A DNA stretch of 64,000 bases from Solirubrobacterales bacterium (GCA_025963965.1 JAOPZS010000134.1:1-64000), one strand, 5' to 3'. Shown: positions 9,952 to 19,808, counted from the first letter of the stretch. Notes: generated by a model from the letters alone, not told the origin. Program-made: numbers and translations.

Positions 9952-10132
9952 GCTGAGGCCAGCGCCAGCGCCGGCGCGCGTGCGCCGGCGCCCGCTGCTC
10001 GCCCGGACTGCTCCGGGGAGGTGCCTGGGAGGCCAGTTCGCGGCTTAGGCTCGGCGATCGCGGGTACGGAGATGACAGGGCCCGGCAGGCACCGCCTCCG
10101 GGCACGCTGCTCGAAGGAAGGAAGGTGCCGCG

Positions 10133-10708
10133 ATGAGACTGAGGCGCAGGCGTGAAGCCGAAGCCCCCGCCGGTGAAGGCCCGATCGAGACGGGCCGGCC
10201 CGGGACGACGACGATGACCGGTGCCGAACGCGCTCCGGTTGGCCAGGCGCCCGCCGCGCGGCCGCGCGAAGGTGCAGCCACGGAAGGCCCGGCGCGCGCC
10301 GAGCCCGCCCCGGTGCGGCGCCGTGGGATCGGCTGGCGCACACGCGACGCTGCCGGTGCGACCGCCGGCGCGATCGGGTCCGGCGTCATCGCCCTGGCGC
10401 GCCTGGTGATGCTCGTCGCGACGCTGATCGCCGTGCTGATCGTCCTGGCGATCGTGCTGCGCGACGTCGACGCGAACGCGTCGAACACGATCGTCAAAGG
10501 GATCCACGACGGGGCCAACTTCTTCGCCGGCGCGTTCACCGGCCTGATCACGTTCTCCGGGCACCCGAAGCGGGCGATCACGGTCGACTGGGGCATCGCG
10601 GTGCTCGCATACCTGCTCGTCGGCGCGATCGTCTCACGGCTCATCGCCGGCGTCGGGCGGGGCGGCCTGCGCTTCGAACGGCGCCACCGGGCGATCCCGA
10701 CCCACTGA
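10133..10708 (+). CDS. small membrane protein of unknown function
   Basis: GGAAGGAAGG-type ribosome site before ATG; charged N-terminus and two hydrophobic segments. Confidence 0.65.
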   Translation: MRLRRRREAEAPAGEGPIETGRPGTTTMTGAERAPVGQAPAARPREGAATEGPARAEPAPVRRRGIGWRTRDAAGATAGAIGSGVIALARLVMLVATLIAVLIVLAIVLRDVDANASNTIVKGIHDGANFFAGAFTGLITFSGHPKRAITVDWGIAVLAYLLVGAIVSRLIAGVGRGGLRFERRHRAIPTH

Positions 10709-10728
10709 GACGGACCGCCGGGGCCGTG

Positions 10729-10734
10729 TAGGCT
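10729..10734 (+). promoter_or_regulatory. -10-like TAGGCT, 6 nt upstream of the GTG start at 10741 (leaderless candidate)
   Basis: TAGGCT-ggccgg-GTG. Confidence 0.5.
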
Positions 10735-10740
10735 GGCCGG

Positions 10741-11946
10741 GTGCGGATCTCGCCCGACCGCCCGCTCGGCCTCGCGGCGGCCACCCCGCTGGACTACCGG
10801 GAGCTGGCCCGTCGGCGGCTGCCGCGGCAGCTGTTCGACTACATCGACGGGGGCGCCTACGAAGAGGCCACGATGCGCGCCAACGTCGCCGACCTCGAGA
10901 AGCTGCTGCTGCGGCAGGTCGTGTTGAAGGACGTATCGGTTCGCGACCAGACGACGACGGTCGCCGGTCAGCCGCTCGCGATGCCCGTGATCCTCGGCCC
11001 GGTCGGCCTCTGCGGGATGTTCGCGCCGCGCGCCGAGGCGCAGGCGGCCCGGGCCGCCGCGGCCGTCGGCATTCCGTTCGTGGAGTCGACCGTGTCGATC
11101 TGCTCGGTCGAGGAGGTCGCTGCGGCCACACCGGCGCCACCGTGGTTTCAGCTGTATGTGATGCGAGACCGCGGGTATGCCGAGGAGCTGATGGCGCGGG
11201 CGCGGGCCGTCGGCTCGCCCGTGCTCGTCCTGACGATCGATCTCGCCGTCGTCGGCGCGAGGCATCGCGACACGCGCAACGCCGTCGTCGGCGCCGGAAC
11301 GCGGTGGGCACGTGCGCGGCGCGCCCTCGACCTCCTCTCCCACCCGCGTTGGGTACGCGAGGTCGGGCTGGGGGGCAAGCCGCTGACGTTCGGCAACCTC
11401 GAGCGGGCCGTCCCGGAGGCGAGCACGCCGGATGCGTTCAAGGAGTGGGTCGACTCGCAGTTTGACCCGAGCGTCACCTGGGATGACATCGCGTGGGTGC
11501 GCGAGCACTGGGACGGACGGCTGATCGTCAAGGGGGTGCTCGACGCGGCCGATGCGCGGCGTGCGATCGAGGCGGGAGTCGACGGCATCGTCGTCTCCAA
11601 CCACGGAGGGCGCCAGCTCGACTCGGTCCCGTCGACCGTGCAGGCGCTGCCGGAGATCGTCGAGGCGGTCGCGGGCGAGGCCGAGGTACTCGTCGACGGG
11701 GGCATCCGCACGGGGCTGGACGTGGTCAAGATGCTCTCCCTCGGCGCGCAGGCGGTGCTGCTCGGCCGCGCCTGGGCCTGGGCGGTGGCAGCGCAGGGTG
11801 AGACGGGGGTGCGGCGAATGCTCAAGGTGATTCGCGCCGACATCGACGTGGCGCTGGCGCTGACGGGAAACACGTCGGTCGCCGCCCTCGACCGCTCGGC
11901 GCTCTACCGCGGCGGCGAGGCGGCCGCGGCAGGCCGTACCGCCTAG
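10741..11946 (+). CDS. FMN-dependent alpha-hydroxy-acid oxidase/dehydrogenase (lactate dehydrogenase-like)
   Basis: FDYIDGGAYEEATMRAN; LIVKGVLDAADARRAIEAGVDGIVVSNHGGRQLDSVPST; VDGGIRTGLDVVKMLSLGAQAVLLGRAW. Confidence 0.92.
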   Translation: MRISPDRPLGLAAATPLDYRELARRRLPRQLFDYIDGGAYEEATMRANVADLEKLLLRQVVLKDVSVRDQTTTVAGQPLAMPVILGPVGLCGMFAPRAEAQAARAAAAVGIPFVESTVSICSVEEVAAATPAPPWFQLYVMRDRGYAEELMARARAVGSPVLVLTIDLAVVGARHRDTRNAVVGAGTRWARARRALDLLSHPRWVREVGLGGKPLTFGNLERAVPEASTPDAFKEWVDSQFDPSVTWDDIAWVREHWDGRLIVKGVLDAADARRAIEAGVDGIVVSNHGGRQLDSVPSTVQALPEIVEAVAGEAEVLVDGGIRTGLDVVKMLSLGAQAVLLGRAWAWAVAAQGETGVRRMLKVIRADIDVALALTGNTSVAALDRSALYRGGEAAAAGRTA

Positions 11947-14330
11947 CCGGGTCGGGCGCCTTCGGGGAGCGGCGTGACGATCATCACGCGCGAGCGTTTG
12001 CTGGCGGTGAATTTCACTTCATAGGGAACCGCTTGAAGCGGCTTGAATATTTCGTGGAAGCGGTTTTCCCTTCCGGGCCACGGCAGCTTTTCGACCGTCC
12101 TGGTGATCGTGAAGCTCAGGGCCGGACCGCTCAGTTTCACGCTCGTCGCTGCGTTGCGCGTGTTTTCTCCTTCCACCGCCGCGGCGATCGGTTCCGTCGC
12201 TTCGGTTAGCTCGGAGCCGCTCGGGGCTTCGGCGCCGCTGGCCGTGACCATGGCGCGCAGGGCGCTGCCGACGTCGGCAGCTGTGGCGGTGTAGCCGGGG
12301 TGCCTTGCGCCGGCGATTTCCACGCACGCTTCACCTTCGGGGTTACAGCGCAGCCACTGGTAGGTGAAGACGATCGGCCGCGCGCCGCTCCAGCCGCCCG
12401 GTTCGGCTGTCAGCCTCGCACCGGCCACGAGCTGCTGGTCTTCGAGCGGTTCGCCGGCGTATGCCAGGTAGGCGGGTTCGGACGGGAGGCTGACAGGGGG
12501 TCCTTCTTCGCTTTCCGTCTTGCCCTGTTCGGCGGGTTCCGGTTCGCCGGTCCGTTCAGAGACGCGGTAGAGGAGCCGTTCGCCGACGATCGGTTCCCGG
12601 CCGGTGGCCGTGTCCGGGCGCCAGGAGAGGTTGACCGCCAGCGCCTGCGGCACGGCGGTGACGAGCGGGGCAGGCGGCACGACACCGGCCTTGAGCAGCA
12701 CGACGGAATGTGTCCCGGCGGCGAGGACCCCTGAGGCCGCTCCAAAGCCGCGCACCTTCAGCGGGGTCGCGTTGCCCGCTTCCTTCGCTGTCCTGGCGCC
12801 TTCGGTGAAGCGCGCCCGCGGGACTTTGGCGCGGCCCAGCTGGCCGCGTTCGTCATCTCCCCAGGCGTAGACGGTGGCGGCCGAGAGCGCGAGTCCGAAG
12901 CGCGAGCCGGCCGAGAGAGCCTGCGGGTGCAGCCGTTCGAGCGCCGGAATGCGCGTGGGAAGCCTCACGCACAGCCGCGGTTCCCGCGGCAGGCCTTCAC
13001 GCGAGGGGGGCTTGCGCTTGGAGAGCTCGTGACGGCATTCTTCGCCGGCGAGCCCAGCCAGGTCGCCCTGCTTGGCACTGCCCCAGCCGAGCACTTCTCC
13101 GCTTTCGAGGCGCATCAGGGCAAATGCGTTTCCGGCAGCCACTTCGGCGATGCCCGACAGCGGCTTGCCGTCGTCGCGCTTGACTTCGGCGGGTGGGAAT
13201 TCGGCCCCGGTCCACGTGTCGGCTCCGGTGCCGAGCTGGCCATCGCGGTTGGCGCCCCCCGAGACGAGCCGCCCGTCGCGCAGCAGGGCATATGCGAAGA
13301 ACTCACCGGCGTAGACGGCCTTTACTTCTTTGAGCTCTTCGAATTTGCCGCTGGCGGGATTCGTCCACATCACCGGCAGCGGGCGCTCGCTGCACAGTTC
13401 ATAGCGGGGGAAGTGCGCGACGGCCGTTTCACAGTGATCGGGGCCGGGGCGGCCGAGACCGAGCTGCCCGGCGGTGTTGTTGCCCCATGCCCGAACGGTG
13501 CCTTCATTCGTGAGGGCGTAATCGGAGCCGCCGCCGGCGGTGATCGCCCGCACGTTCTGCAGCCCGGGCACGAGTTTGGGCAGGCGCTCGTTGACGTTGA
13601 TCTGCCGTTCGAAGCCCTGTGTGCCGTTGCCGAGTTGGCCGTACTGGTCGTTGCCCCACGTCATGACCGTTCCATCGCTCATCAACGCCATCGCGTGCTC
13701 GTTGGCAGCGGCGATCGCCTTCACTCCCGTCAGCGGACCCCCGATCGCGTGAGTGACAGGTACTTCTTCTTTTACGGTTACGTGCCCCGCTCCGTTTTCC
13801 CAGCTCGGTTTTTTCTTTCCGTCGCCGAGCTGTCCGTGACCGTTGCCGCCCCACGAGGCGACAGTGCCGTCGCCGAGCAATGCGAGGTTGAACGAGACCG
13901 AGCCGGCGATTTCACGGATCTCGGTCACGCCTTCGACGGGAACAGGGCTGAGCTCATAGCGGTCCTTGTAGAAGGCGCCGAGTTGGCCGAAGTAGTTTTC
14001 ACCAAAGCTCACCGCTGCGCCGGAGAGCGCCGGTTCCAGCGCCAGGCTTGCCCCCGCGCTCACACCGGCCAGGTTGTTCGTCAACGCCTTTCGCTTCGCG
14101 GGCGCTTGGTCTGACGGCGCTTGGTCTGACGGCGCACGCCCGGTGGGCGTCGGCTCCACGCGCGCCCGGCCCGCCGGGAGCTGCTGGTGTGCGAGCACGA
14201 CCTTCGGCGGCTGAGGTTCAGCCGGCGCCGGCGACTCGGCGCCTGCCCCGGCCGGTCCCGAGAGGAGAGCCATACCGAGGAGCGGGATCAGGGCGGCATT
14301 GATCCTCACCTGCCGGCCATCGCCCTGCAC
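11943..14330 (-). CDS. exported RCC1-repeat (beta-propeller) protein with Ig/Fn3-like C-terminal region
   Basis: repeated VxSWGGNGHGQLGDG, VMTWGNDQYGQLGNGTQG, VRAWGNNTAGQLGLG, YAWGDDERGQLG; hydrophobic signal region near the N-terminus. Confidence 0.88.
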   Translation of the reverse strand: MQGDGRQVRINAALIPLLGMALLSGPAGAGAESPAPAEPQPPKVVLAHQQLPAGRARVEPTPTGRAPSDQAPSDQAPAKRKALTNNLAGVSAGASLALEPALSGAAVSFGENYFGQLGAFYKDRYELSPVPVEGVTEIREIAGSVSFNLALLGDGTVASWGGNGHGQLGDGKKKPSWENGAGHVTVKEEVPVTHAIGGPLTGVKAIAAANEHAMALMSDGTVMTWGNDQYGQLGNGTQGFERQINVNERLPKLVPGLQNVRAITAGGGSDYALTNEGTVRAWGNNTAGQLGLGRPGPDHCETAVAHFPRYELCSERPLPVMWTNPASGKFEELKEVKAVYAGEFFAYALLRDGRLVSGGANRDGQLGTGADTWTGAEFPPAEVKRDDGKPLSGIAEVAAGNAFALMRLESGEVLGWGSAKQGDLAGLAGEECRHELSKRKPPSREGLPREPRLCVRLPTRIPALERLHPQALSAGSRFGLALSAATVYAWGDDERGQLGRAKVPRARFTEGARTAKEAGNATPLKVRGFGAASGVLAAGTHSVVLLKAGVVPPAPLVTAVPQALAVNLSWRPDTATGREPIVGERLLYRVSERTGEPEPAEQGKTESEEGPPVSLPSEPAYLAYAGEPLEDQQLVAGARLTAEPGGWSGARPIVFTYQWLRCNPEGEACVEIAGARHPGYTATAADVGSALRAMVTASGAEAPSGSELTEATEPIAAAVEGENTRNAATSVKLSGPALSFTITRTVEKLPWPGRENRFHEIFKPLQAVPYEVKFTASKRSRVMIVTPLPEGARPG

Positions 14331-14457
14331 GGCCGTGAGGGTGAGCTTCTTGCCGTCGGACTAAACGGGCGTTTACATGAGACATGCAGGCCGGTTGGCC
14401 CCGATGTCGCCCTGCGAGGCGCACGTCTCGCAGCCGGCGACGCCCGCGGAGAGACGA

Positions 14458-14531
<74 letters not shown>

Positions 14532-14668
14532 TCGGAGCCACGCCGGTGAAGTTCTTCCCGCCGGGTGCTCGAACGCCACATCCTAGCGCCGGGGGTGCGC
14601 TGCGGCGCTCGCGCGACACGCCCTCTGCTCTGCAGATGCGCAACTCTTGGTTGCGTCTCGCGGGCGCC

Positions 14669-15553
14669 CTACGCCACAGCTCGCGGCCTGATCCGCCGCG
14701 CCAGCTCGACCGCCTCCTCGGGCGTCGCGAACGCCAGCTCGGCCCGGTAGCCCCCGGAGGTCGGCCTGACGCGAACCTCGGCCCCGAGGGCTCCGCTCAG
14801 CGCCTGTTGGATCTCGGCGGCCGCCTGCTCCTGGTCGGGGTGTGGACGGCGTGACGAGCCGCTGCGCCGGTCGACTGATGTGTTGCTCTCCCGGGCGCGC
14901 TCCTCGGTGTGGCGCACGCTCCATCCGCGTTCGGCGGCCTGCCTGGCGAGTGAGCGGCGCGCGCCGTGGTCGTCCGCCAGCAGCAGTGCCCGGCCGTGGC
15001 CCTCGGTGAGTGCCCCGTCCTGGAGCAGCGCGATCACCTCATCGGGCAGGTCGAGCAGGCGGACGAGGTTGCTGACCGCGACGCGGCTGCGGCCCACGCG
15101 GCGGCCGATCTCCTTGCGAGTCAGCCCGAGCTCCTCGACGAGCGCCGCGCAGGCGCGCGCCTCCTCGATCGGGTTGAGGTCCTCTCGGGCCATGTTCTCG
15201 ATCAACGCCGCTTCGAGCGCCGCGGCGTCCTCGCGCGCCCGGACCAGAGCCGGGACCGTCTGCAGCCCGGCCAGGCGCGCCGCTCGCCAGCGCCGCTCGC
15301 CTGCCACCAACTCATACGTCCCGCCCGGCCGTGGGCGTACGAGGACGGGCTGCAGAACCCCCTGCTCTCCGAGCGAGCCGGCCAGCGCCTGGAGCGCCTC
15401 GTCGTCGAAGTCGCGCCGGGGCTGCTTCGGGTTCGGCACGATCAGCTCCAGGGGCAGCTCGCGGAGCTCCTCCCCGGGCGCCGCCTGCCCCTCGCTCGAC
15501 ACCGACAGGATCGCGCTCAGGCCCCGGCCCATACCGGGTTTCGGCTTAGCCAC
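14669..15553 (-). CDS. parB: chromosome partitioning protein ParB
   Basis: GMGRGLSAIL; PNPKQPRRDFDDEALQALAGSLGEQGVLQPVLVRP; ELVAGERRWRAARLAG; HTH IGRRVGRSRVAVSNLVRLLDLP; start GTG at 15553 rather than the longer ORF. Confidence 0.95.
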   Translation of the reverse strand: MAKPKPGMGRGLSAILSVSSEGQAAPGEELRELPLELIVPNPKQPRRDFDDEALQALAGSLGEQGVLQPVLVRPRPGGTYELVAGERRWRAARLAGLQTVPALVRAREDAAALEAALIENMAREDLNPIEEARACAALVEELGLTRKEIGRRVGRSRVAVSNLVRLLDLPDEVIALLQDGALTEGHGRALLLADDHGARRSLARQAAERGWSVRHTEERARESNTSVDRRSGSSRRPHPDQEQAAAEIQQALSGALGAEVRVRPTSGGYRAELAFATPEEAVELARRIRPRAVA

Positions 15554-16304
15554 GCGCAGCCACCTCCTTGGCAAGCTGGAAGTACGCCTCGGCCCCGGCG
15601 CTGTGGGGATCGTGGTGGGTGACGGGCAGGCCGTGGCTGGGCGCCTCGCCCACCCTGACGTTCCGCGGGATGACCGTGTCGAACACCAGATCGGGGAAGT
15701 GCGTCCGCACCTCGCGCTCGACGTCCTGGCCGAGGCGCGTGCGCGCGTCATGCATCGTCAGGAGCATCCCGGCGATCGTCAGGCGCGGGTTCAGCTCGCG
15801 CTGCACGAGGGACAGTGTCTCGAGCAGGCCGGCAAGACCCTCGAGCGCGAAGTACTCGGTCTGGACGGGCACGATCACCTTGTCGGCCGCGACGAGCGCG
15901 CAGACCGTCAGCGGTCCGAGCGACGGCGGGCAGTCGAGCAGGATGTACTCGAAGTCCTCGCGGATCGGGTCGAGCACATCGCGCAGCCGCTGCTCGAATC
16001 CCTCGATCCGTGGCAACTCGACGTTCGCCCCCGCCAGCCCCGCGCCGGCCGGCAGCGCCTGCAGCCCGGCTACCGGGGTCTCGGTGAGGGCCGCACGCGG
16101 CTTCGCCTGACCGGTCAGCACCTCGTACAGCCCCGGCTCGCGCGAGCGGGGAATGCCCAGGCCGACTGTGGCATTCGCCTGCGGGTCGACGTCGACGAGC
16201 AGTGTCGAGTAGCCGGCCTCGGCGATGCAGGCCGCGACGTTGACGGCCGTCGTCGTCTTGCCCACCCCGCCCTTCTGGTTCGCGATCGCGTAAACGGTGC
16301 TCAC
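15546..16304 (-). CDS. parA: chromosome partitioning ATPase ParA/Soj
   Basis: AIANQKGGVGKTTTAVNVAA deviant Walker A; LLVDVDPQANAT; ILLDCPPSLG. Confidence 0.96.
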   Translation of the reverse strand: MSTVYAIANQKGGVGKTTTAVNVAACIAEAGYSTLLVDVDPQANATVGLGIPRSREPGLYEVLTGQAKPRAALTETPVAGLQALPAGAGLAGANVELPRIEGFEQRLRDVLDPIREDFEYILLDCPPSLGPLTVCALVAADKVIVPVQTEYFALEGLAGLLETLSLVQRELNPRLTIAGMLLTMHDARTRLGQDVEREVRTHFPDLVFDTVIPRNVRVGEAPSHGLPVTHHDPHSAGAEAYFQLAKEVAARG

Positions 16305-16312
16305 AACCCGGC

Positions 16313-16318
16313 AAGCTA
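16313..16318 (-). promoter_or_regulatory. -10-like TAGCTT, 8 nt upstream of the parA GTG start (leaderless candidate)
   Basis: minus strand TAGCTT-gccgggtt-GTG. Confidence 0.45.
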
Positions 16319-16404
16319 GCGGCGAACGGGGACGGCCCAGCCGGCTCGGGCCCCAAACAGCGGCGTAATCGCGTGTCCTCAGCGCCTGGCCGTGCGGGCG
16401 GGCC

Positions 16405-17157
16405 TCAGCCGCCGAGCGGGCGGCGAGCGGCGAGACCCGCGCGGCGCGGGAACTCCGGAGGCGTCGCGGCCGACTTCACGAACACGTGTAGGTGCCGGCC
16501 CTCGGCGCCGGCGAACGGCGTCACGGCCCGCACCTCCTGCCTGCTCAGCCCGAGCCGGGCCCCGGCCACGGCTGCCCGGGCCTCCTCCTCCGTGTCGCGC
16601 CGGCCCCGCCACTCCACGAGATGACCCCCCACGGCGAGCAGAGGCGCGGCGTACTCGAGCACGACCGGCTGGGCGGCCAGCGCCCGCGCGACGACGAGAT
16701 CGTGGGACTCGTGGCCTGCCGCCCACTCCTCGGCGCGCGAGCAGATCACGCGCACGTTGGTGATCTTGGCCGCGGCGACGAGAGCGGCGATGTAGGCGCA
16801 CTTGCTCTGCTGGCTCTCGACGGTCCAGACCGTCGCGGGCAGCGCCGCCGCCAGGACCACGCCCGGGACCCCGGCGCCGGAGCCGATGTCGGCGATCCGC
16901 GCCGCCTCACGCACCGGAGGCAGCTCGAGGCCGGCAAGGGAGTCCGCGATGTGCCGATTCAGGACCTCACGTCGGCCCCGCACGGCCGTCGGCGCCCGGT
17001 CGTCCTCGCTGAGTCGATCCCAGAGCGCCGCGAGCTGTGGAAGCGACGCGTCATCGAGGCCGTAGCGTCGGGAGAGCTCGCCGAGCTCCGCCAGATCCCG
17101 CGTGCTGCCGGAGGCCATCGGAGCCTCTACTTGAGCCAGAGGTTTCACGTGAAACAC
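16405..17157 (-). CDS. rsmG: 16S rRNA (guanine527-N7)-methyltransferase RsmG; start 17157 or internal ATG 17118
   Basis: VLNRHIADSLAGLELP; IADIGSGAGVPGVVLAAALP; position in the parAB-rsmG-jag-yidC cluster. Confidence 0.93.
   Translation of the reverse strand: MFHVKPLAQVEAPMASGSTRDLAELGELSRRYGLDDASLPQLAALWDRLSEDDRAPTAVRGRREVLNRHIADSLAGLELPPVREAARIADIGSGAGVPGVVLAAALPATVWTVESQQSKCAYIAALVAAAKITNVRVICSRAEEWAAGHESHDLVVARALAAQPVVLEYAAPLLAVGGHLVEWRGRRDTEEEARAAVAGARLGLSRQEVRAVTPFAGAEGRHLHVFVKSAATPPEFPRRAGLAARRPLGG
17141..17156. promoter_or_regulatory. parS: parS site GGTTTCACGTGAAACA
   Basis: one mismatch to TGTTTCACGTGAAACA; perfect 14-bp palindromic core. Confidence 0.95.
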
Positions 17158-17177
17158 CCCCCTGGCTCGGGCAGGGT

Positions 17178-17193
17178 GGTTTCACGTGAAACG
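17178..17193. promoter_or_regulatory. parS: parS site GGTTTCACGTGAAACG
   Basis: same perfect 14-bp palindromic core, 37 bp from the first. Confidence 0.94.
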
Positions 17194-17199
17194 CTCCCG

Positions 17200-17688
17200 C
17201 TACGCGCCCCGGTCTGCGAGCGGCGTTATCACGAGGTAGCGCTTGGGCTCATCGCCCTCGCTGTGCGTCTCGACATCCTCGCGCTCGCGGAGGTATTCGT
17301 GGACGATGCGCCGCTCCGATGGCGGCAGCGGGTCCAGCTCCACCGGCTGCCCGGTGGCTACCGCGTCGTCAGCCGCGTCGTCCGCGTCGGACCTCAGCGT
17401 TTCAGCGCGTCGCTCCCGATACCCGTTGGCATCGATCACCACGCGCACCGCGGAGGGCCCCTCCGGGAACACGATTCGCTGGGCCAAATGCTGCACCGCG
17501 TCGATCGTCTGGCCATGACGTCCGATGAACAGGCCGACGTTGTCGCCATCCAGGCGCCCCGTCAGCACTCCGTCGCCCTCCTCGACCTCGATGTCCGCAT
17601 CCAGCTGAAGGTCATCGACGATCTCCTCGAGCAGCTCCTCGAGCGCCTCGGCGGGGGCGAGCTCCCGGTCGCCGTCCTCGACGCTCAT
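17200..17688 (-). CDS. jag: Jag/KhpB-like KH-R3H RNA-binding protein
   Basis: VGLFIGRHGQTIDAVQHLAQRIV; LPPSERRIVHEYLREREDVETHSEGDEPKRYLVI. Confidence 0.92.
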   Translation of the reverse strand: MSVEDGDRELAPAEALEELLEEIVDDLQLDADIEVEEGDGVLTGRLDGDNVGLFIGRHGQTIDAVQHLAQRIVFPEGPSAVRVVIDANGYRERRAETLRSDADDAADDAVATGQPVELDPLPPSERRIVHEYLREREDVETHSEGDEPKRYLVITPLADRGA

Positions 17689-18680
17689 CTTCGCCTGCCC
17701 GATCGTTTCTTCTTCTTACGAGGTGGACGCGGCGGGGTCGCGGCGGGACCCGATGGCGTCGGGCGCGGTGCGGCGGCGCCAGTGGCGACCGCTCCGACCG
17801 GTGCCGGCGTGAGCGGTTTTCGGGTGCCGGACTTGCCGTTTGTCCCTTCAGGCGGCTCACTGGAGGGCGCCACCGGCGGTCCCATGCGCTTTTTGATCAG
17901 GTACTGCTGCGCGATCGTCCAGAGGTTCGTCGTGATCCAGTAGACCAGGAGGCCCGCCGGGTACCGGTACAAGATCACGACGAACACGATCGGCAGCAGC
18001 AACATCAGCCGGCGCTGGTTGGCGTCGGCGGTCGCGGTCGCGATCAACGTCGAGGCGAGCTGCGAGCCGACGTAGAGGACGATCAGGACGATCAGCGCGA
18101 TCCCGGTCGCCTTGTTCGTGATGTCGGGGAGGAACAGGAACTTCGCCGAGTGCGGGGCGACCGTGTTACAGCTCGTGCTCTCGATGAACTTGGCGGGGAG
18201 ATGCCCGACGGTGTCGATCGGGGCCGCGGCTTTGTACTTCGTCGCGAGCGTCGACGCGTGGGCGTTGTAGAAGGACACGAGCTGATTGCCGCAGATGTGC
18301 TTCTTGAGGTCCGTCCGCAGCATGTAGAAGAGCGAGATGAACACCGGCAGCTGCAACAGGAGGGGCAGGCACGATGCCAAAGGATTGATTTTGTTCTGCT
18401 GGTAGAATTTCATCACCTCCTGCTGCTGGCGCTGTTTGTCCTCCTTGTACTTCTCTTTCAGCGCGCTGATCTGCGGCGCGAGACGCTGCATCTCCTGCAT
18501 GCTCTTGAGCTGACGGAAGGTCAGCGGCACGAGAAACGCGCGAATCAGCACCGTCAGGCCGACGATTGCAAGCCCCCAGCTGCCGCCCACGAGGTTGTCG
18601 TGGATGAACACCATGATGTGTTCGAAGAGGGTGATCAGAGGCGAGAACGCGTCCTCGATCACATTTGCGATGGGTGGCAT
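17685..18680 (-). CDS. yidC: membrane protein insertase YidC
   Basis: GGSWGLAIVGLTVLIRAFLVPLTFRQLKSMQEMQRLAPQISALKEKYKEDKQRQQQEVMKFYQQNKINPLASCLPLLLQLPVFISLFYML. Confidence 0.96.
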   Translation of the reverse strand: MPPIANVIEDAFSPLITLFEHIMVFIHDNLVGGSWGLAIVGLTVLIRAFLVPLTFRQLKSMQEMQRLAPQISALKEKYKEDKQRQQQEVMKFYQQNKINPLASCLPLLLQLPVFISLFYMLRTDLKKHICGNQLVSFYNAHASTLATKYKAAAPIDTVGHLPAKFIESTSCNTVAPHSAKFLFLPDITNKATGIALIVLIVLYVGSQLASTLIATATADANQRRLMLLLPIVFVVILYRYPAGLLVYWITTNLWTIAQQYLIKKRMGPPVAPSSEPPEGTNGKSGTRKPLTPAPVGAVATGAAAPRPTPSGPAATPPRPPRKKKKRSGRRR

Positions 18681-18759
18681 GCTCTAGCGGGTCTCGGCTA
18701 TCGGTTCAGGCGGAAGGCGGGTTCGGCGCCACGCGGCGCAGGTTCGGCCCGCGGTCCGC

Positions 18760-19068
18760 TCAGCTGTGCCCGCCGGGACGGGTCCTGAATACTCGCTGGG
18801 CCCCGACGGGATCGTAACCGCCGTAGCTCCACGGGTTGCACCTCAACAGCCGCCACCCCGCGAGCACCAGGCCCCTAAGTATGCCGTACTCCCGGAGAGC
18901 CGACACGGCATAGCGCGAGCAGCTGGGCTCGTACTTGCACCGCTGCGGGATCGCCGGCGAGATCAGCTTCTGGTAGCCGACGATCGGCGCCAGCACGATC
19001 GCCCGCGGGATGCGCCGCAACAGCTCTGCCGCACCTCGCGGGCGCGAGGTCTCGAAGCTCGCGCTCAT
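18760..19068 (-). CDS. yidD: membrane protein insertion efficiency factor YidD
   Basis: YQKLISPAIPQRCKYEPSCSRYAVSALREYGILRGLVLAGWRLLRCNPWSYGGYDPV. Confidence 0.95.
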   Translation of the reverse strand: MSASFETSRPRGAAELLRRIPRAIVLAPIVGYQKLISPAIPQRCKYEPSCSRYAVSALREYGILRGLVLAGWRLLRCNPWSYGGYDPVGAQRVFRTRPGGHS

Positions 19069-19490
19069 CCCGCGCGGCCCTCGGCGCCTGTCATGGGCGA
19101 CTCGGCGCCCTCCGCCTCCGGGGCGCTCATCCCGGCGCGGGCGAGCAGCACCGACAGCGCCGCGTCGAAGCCGTCGAGCCCCTCCCGCTCCGCCAGCTCG
19201 AGGGCGTCCGGGCGCGCCACGACGACGACGTCGTGGCCGGGTGCCAGCTTGCCCTCGTTGCGCGTGAAGGCCTCGCGCAGCAGCCGCTTGACCTTGTTGC
19301 GCTGCACCGCGCCGCCCACCTTCCGCGACACCGACAGCCCGACCCGGGGCCGGTCCGCCGAGGCGTTCGGGAACGTGTAGAGGACCAGCTGGCGATTGGC
19401 CGTCGACCGCCCCTGTCGATACACGCGCTCGAACTCAGCGCTGCGGGAGAGCCGGCCGCTGCGACTGCTCCGCGGCGATCTCATCTGCAC
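19065..19490 (-). CDS. rnpA: ribonuclease P protein component
   Basis: SAEFERVYRQGRSTANRQLVLYTFPN...RVGLSVSRKVGGAVQRNKVKRLLREAFTRNEGKL. Confidence 0.95.
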   Translation of the reverse strand: MQMRSPRSSRSGRLSRSAEFERVYRQGRSTANRQLVLYTFPNASADRPRVGLSVSRKVGGAVQRNKVKRLLREAFTRNEGKLAPGHDVVVVARPDALELAEREGLDGFDAALSVLLARAGMSAPEAEGAESPMTGAEGRAG

Positions 19491-19513
19491 TCAGCCACCG
19501 CGGGCGCCCAGCC

Positions 19514-19648
19514 TCAGGCGGACAGGCGCTTGCGTCCCTTGTCCCGCCGGCGCTTGAGCGTCAGGCGCCCGGCGCGCGTGCTCATGCGCTCGCGGAAGCC
19601 ATGCACGCGTGCTCTCTTGCGCTTCTTGGGCTGATAGGTCCGCTTCAT
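19514..19648 (-). CDS. rpmH: 50S ribosomal protein L34
   Basis: [44 protein letters not shown] (44 aa), nested at the 3' end of a longer track ORF. Confidence 0.97.
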   Translation of the reverse strand: MKRTYQPKKRKRARVHGFRERMSTRAGRLTLKRRRDKGRKRLSA

Positions 19649-19726
19649 ACGTCGATTTCTCCGGTCTGTTTCGCGCTGTCCTGCGCCGCCATGGAAGCAC
19701 GCCGGCGGCGCTCTCCCAAGCGCATC

Positions 19727-19732
19727 AGTATA
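19727..19732 (-). promoter_or_regulatory. candidate -10 (TATACT) for the rpmH-rnpA-yidDC operon
   Basis: minus strand TATACT in the divergent rpmH/dnaA gap. Confidence 0.45.
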
Positions 19733-19802
19733 GGCGCGAGCGCCCTCGCTGAAATTTTCCGCCAAATGCGAGCACTCGCTCCGGCGCTCCGATCGCGTTG
19801 GG

Positions 19803-19808
19803 TATAGT
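19803..19808 (+). promoter_or_regulatory. candidate -10 (TATAGT) for dnaA
   Basis: TATAGT in the rpmH/dnaA gap about 75 bp before the likely dnaA start. Confidence 0.45.

Noticed and set aside
14101-14135. 15-bp tandem duplication GGCGCTTGGTCTGAC x2 in the RCC1 protein
   Set aside because: Only two copies encoding (APSDQ)2 in a linker; too minor to list as a separate finding
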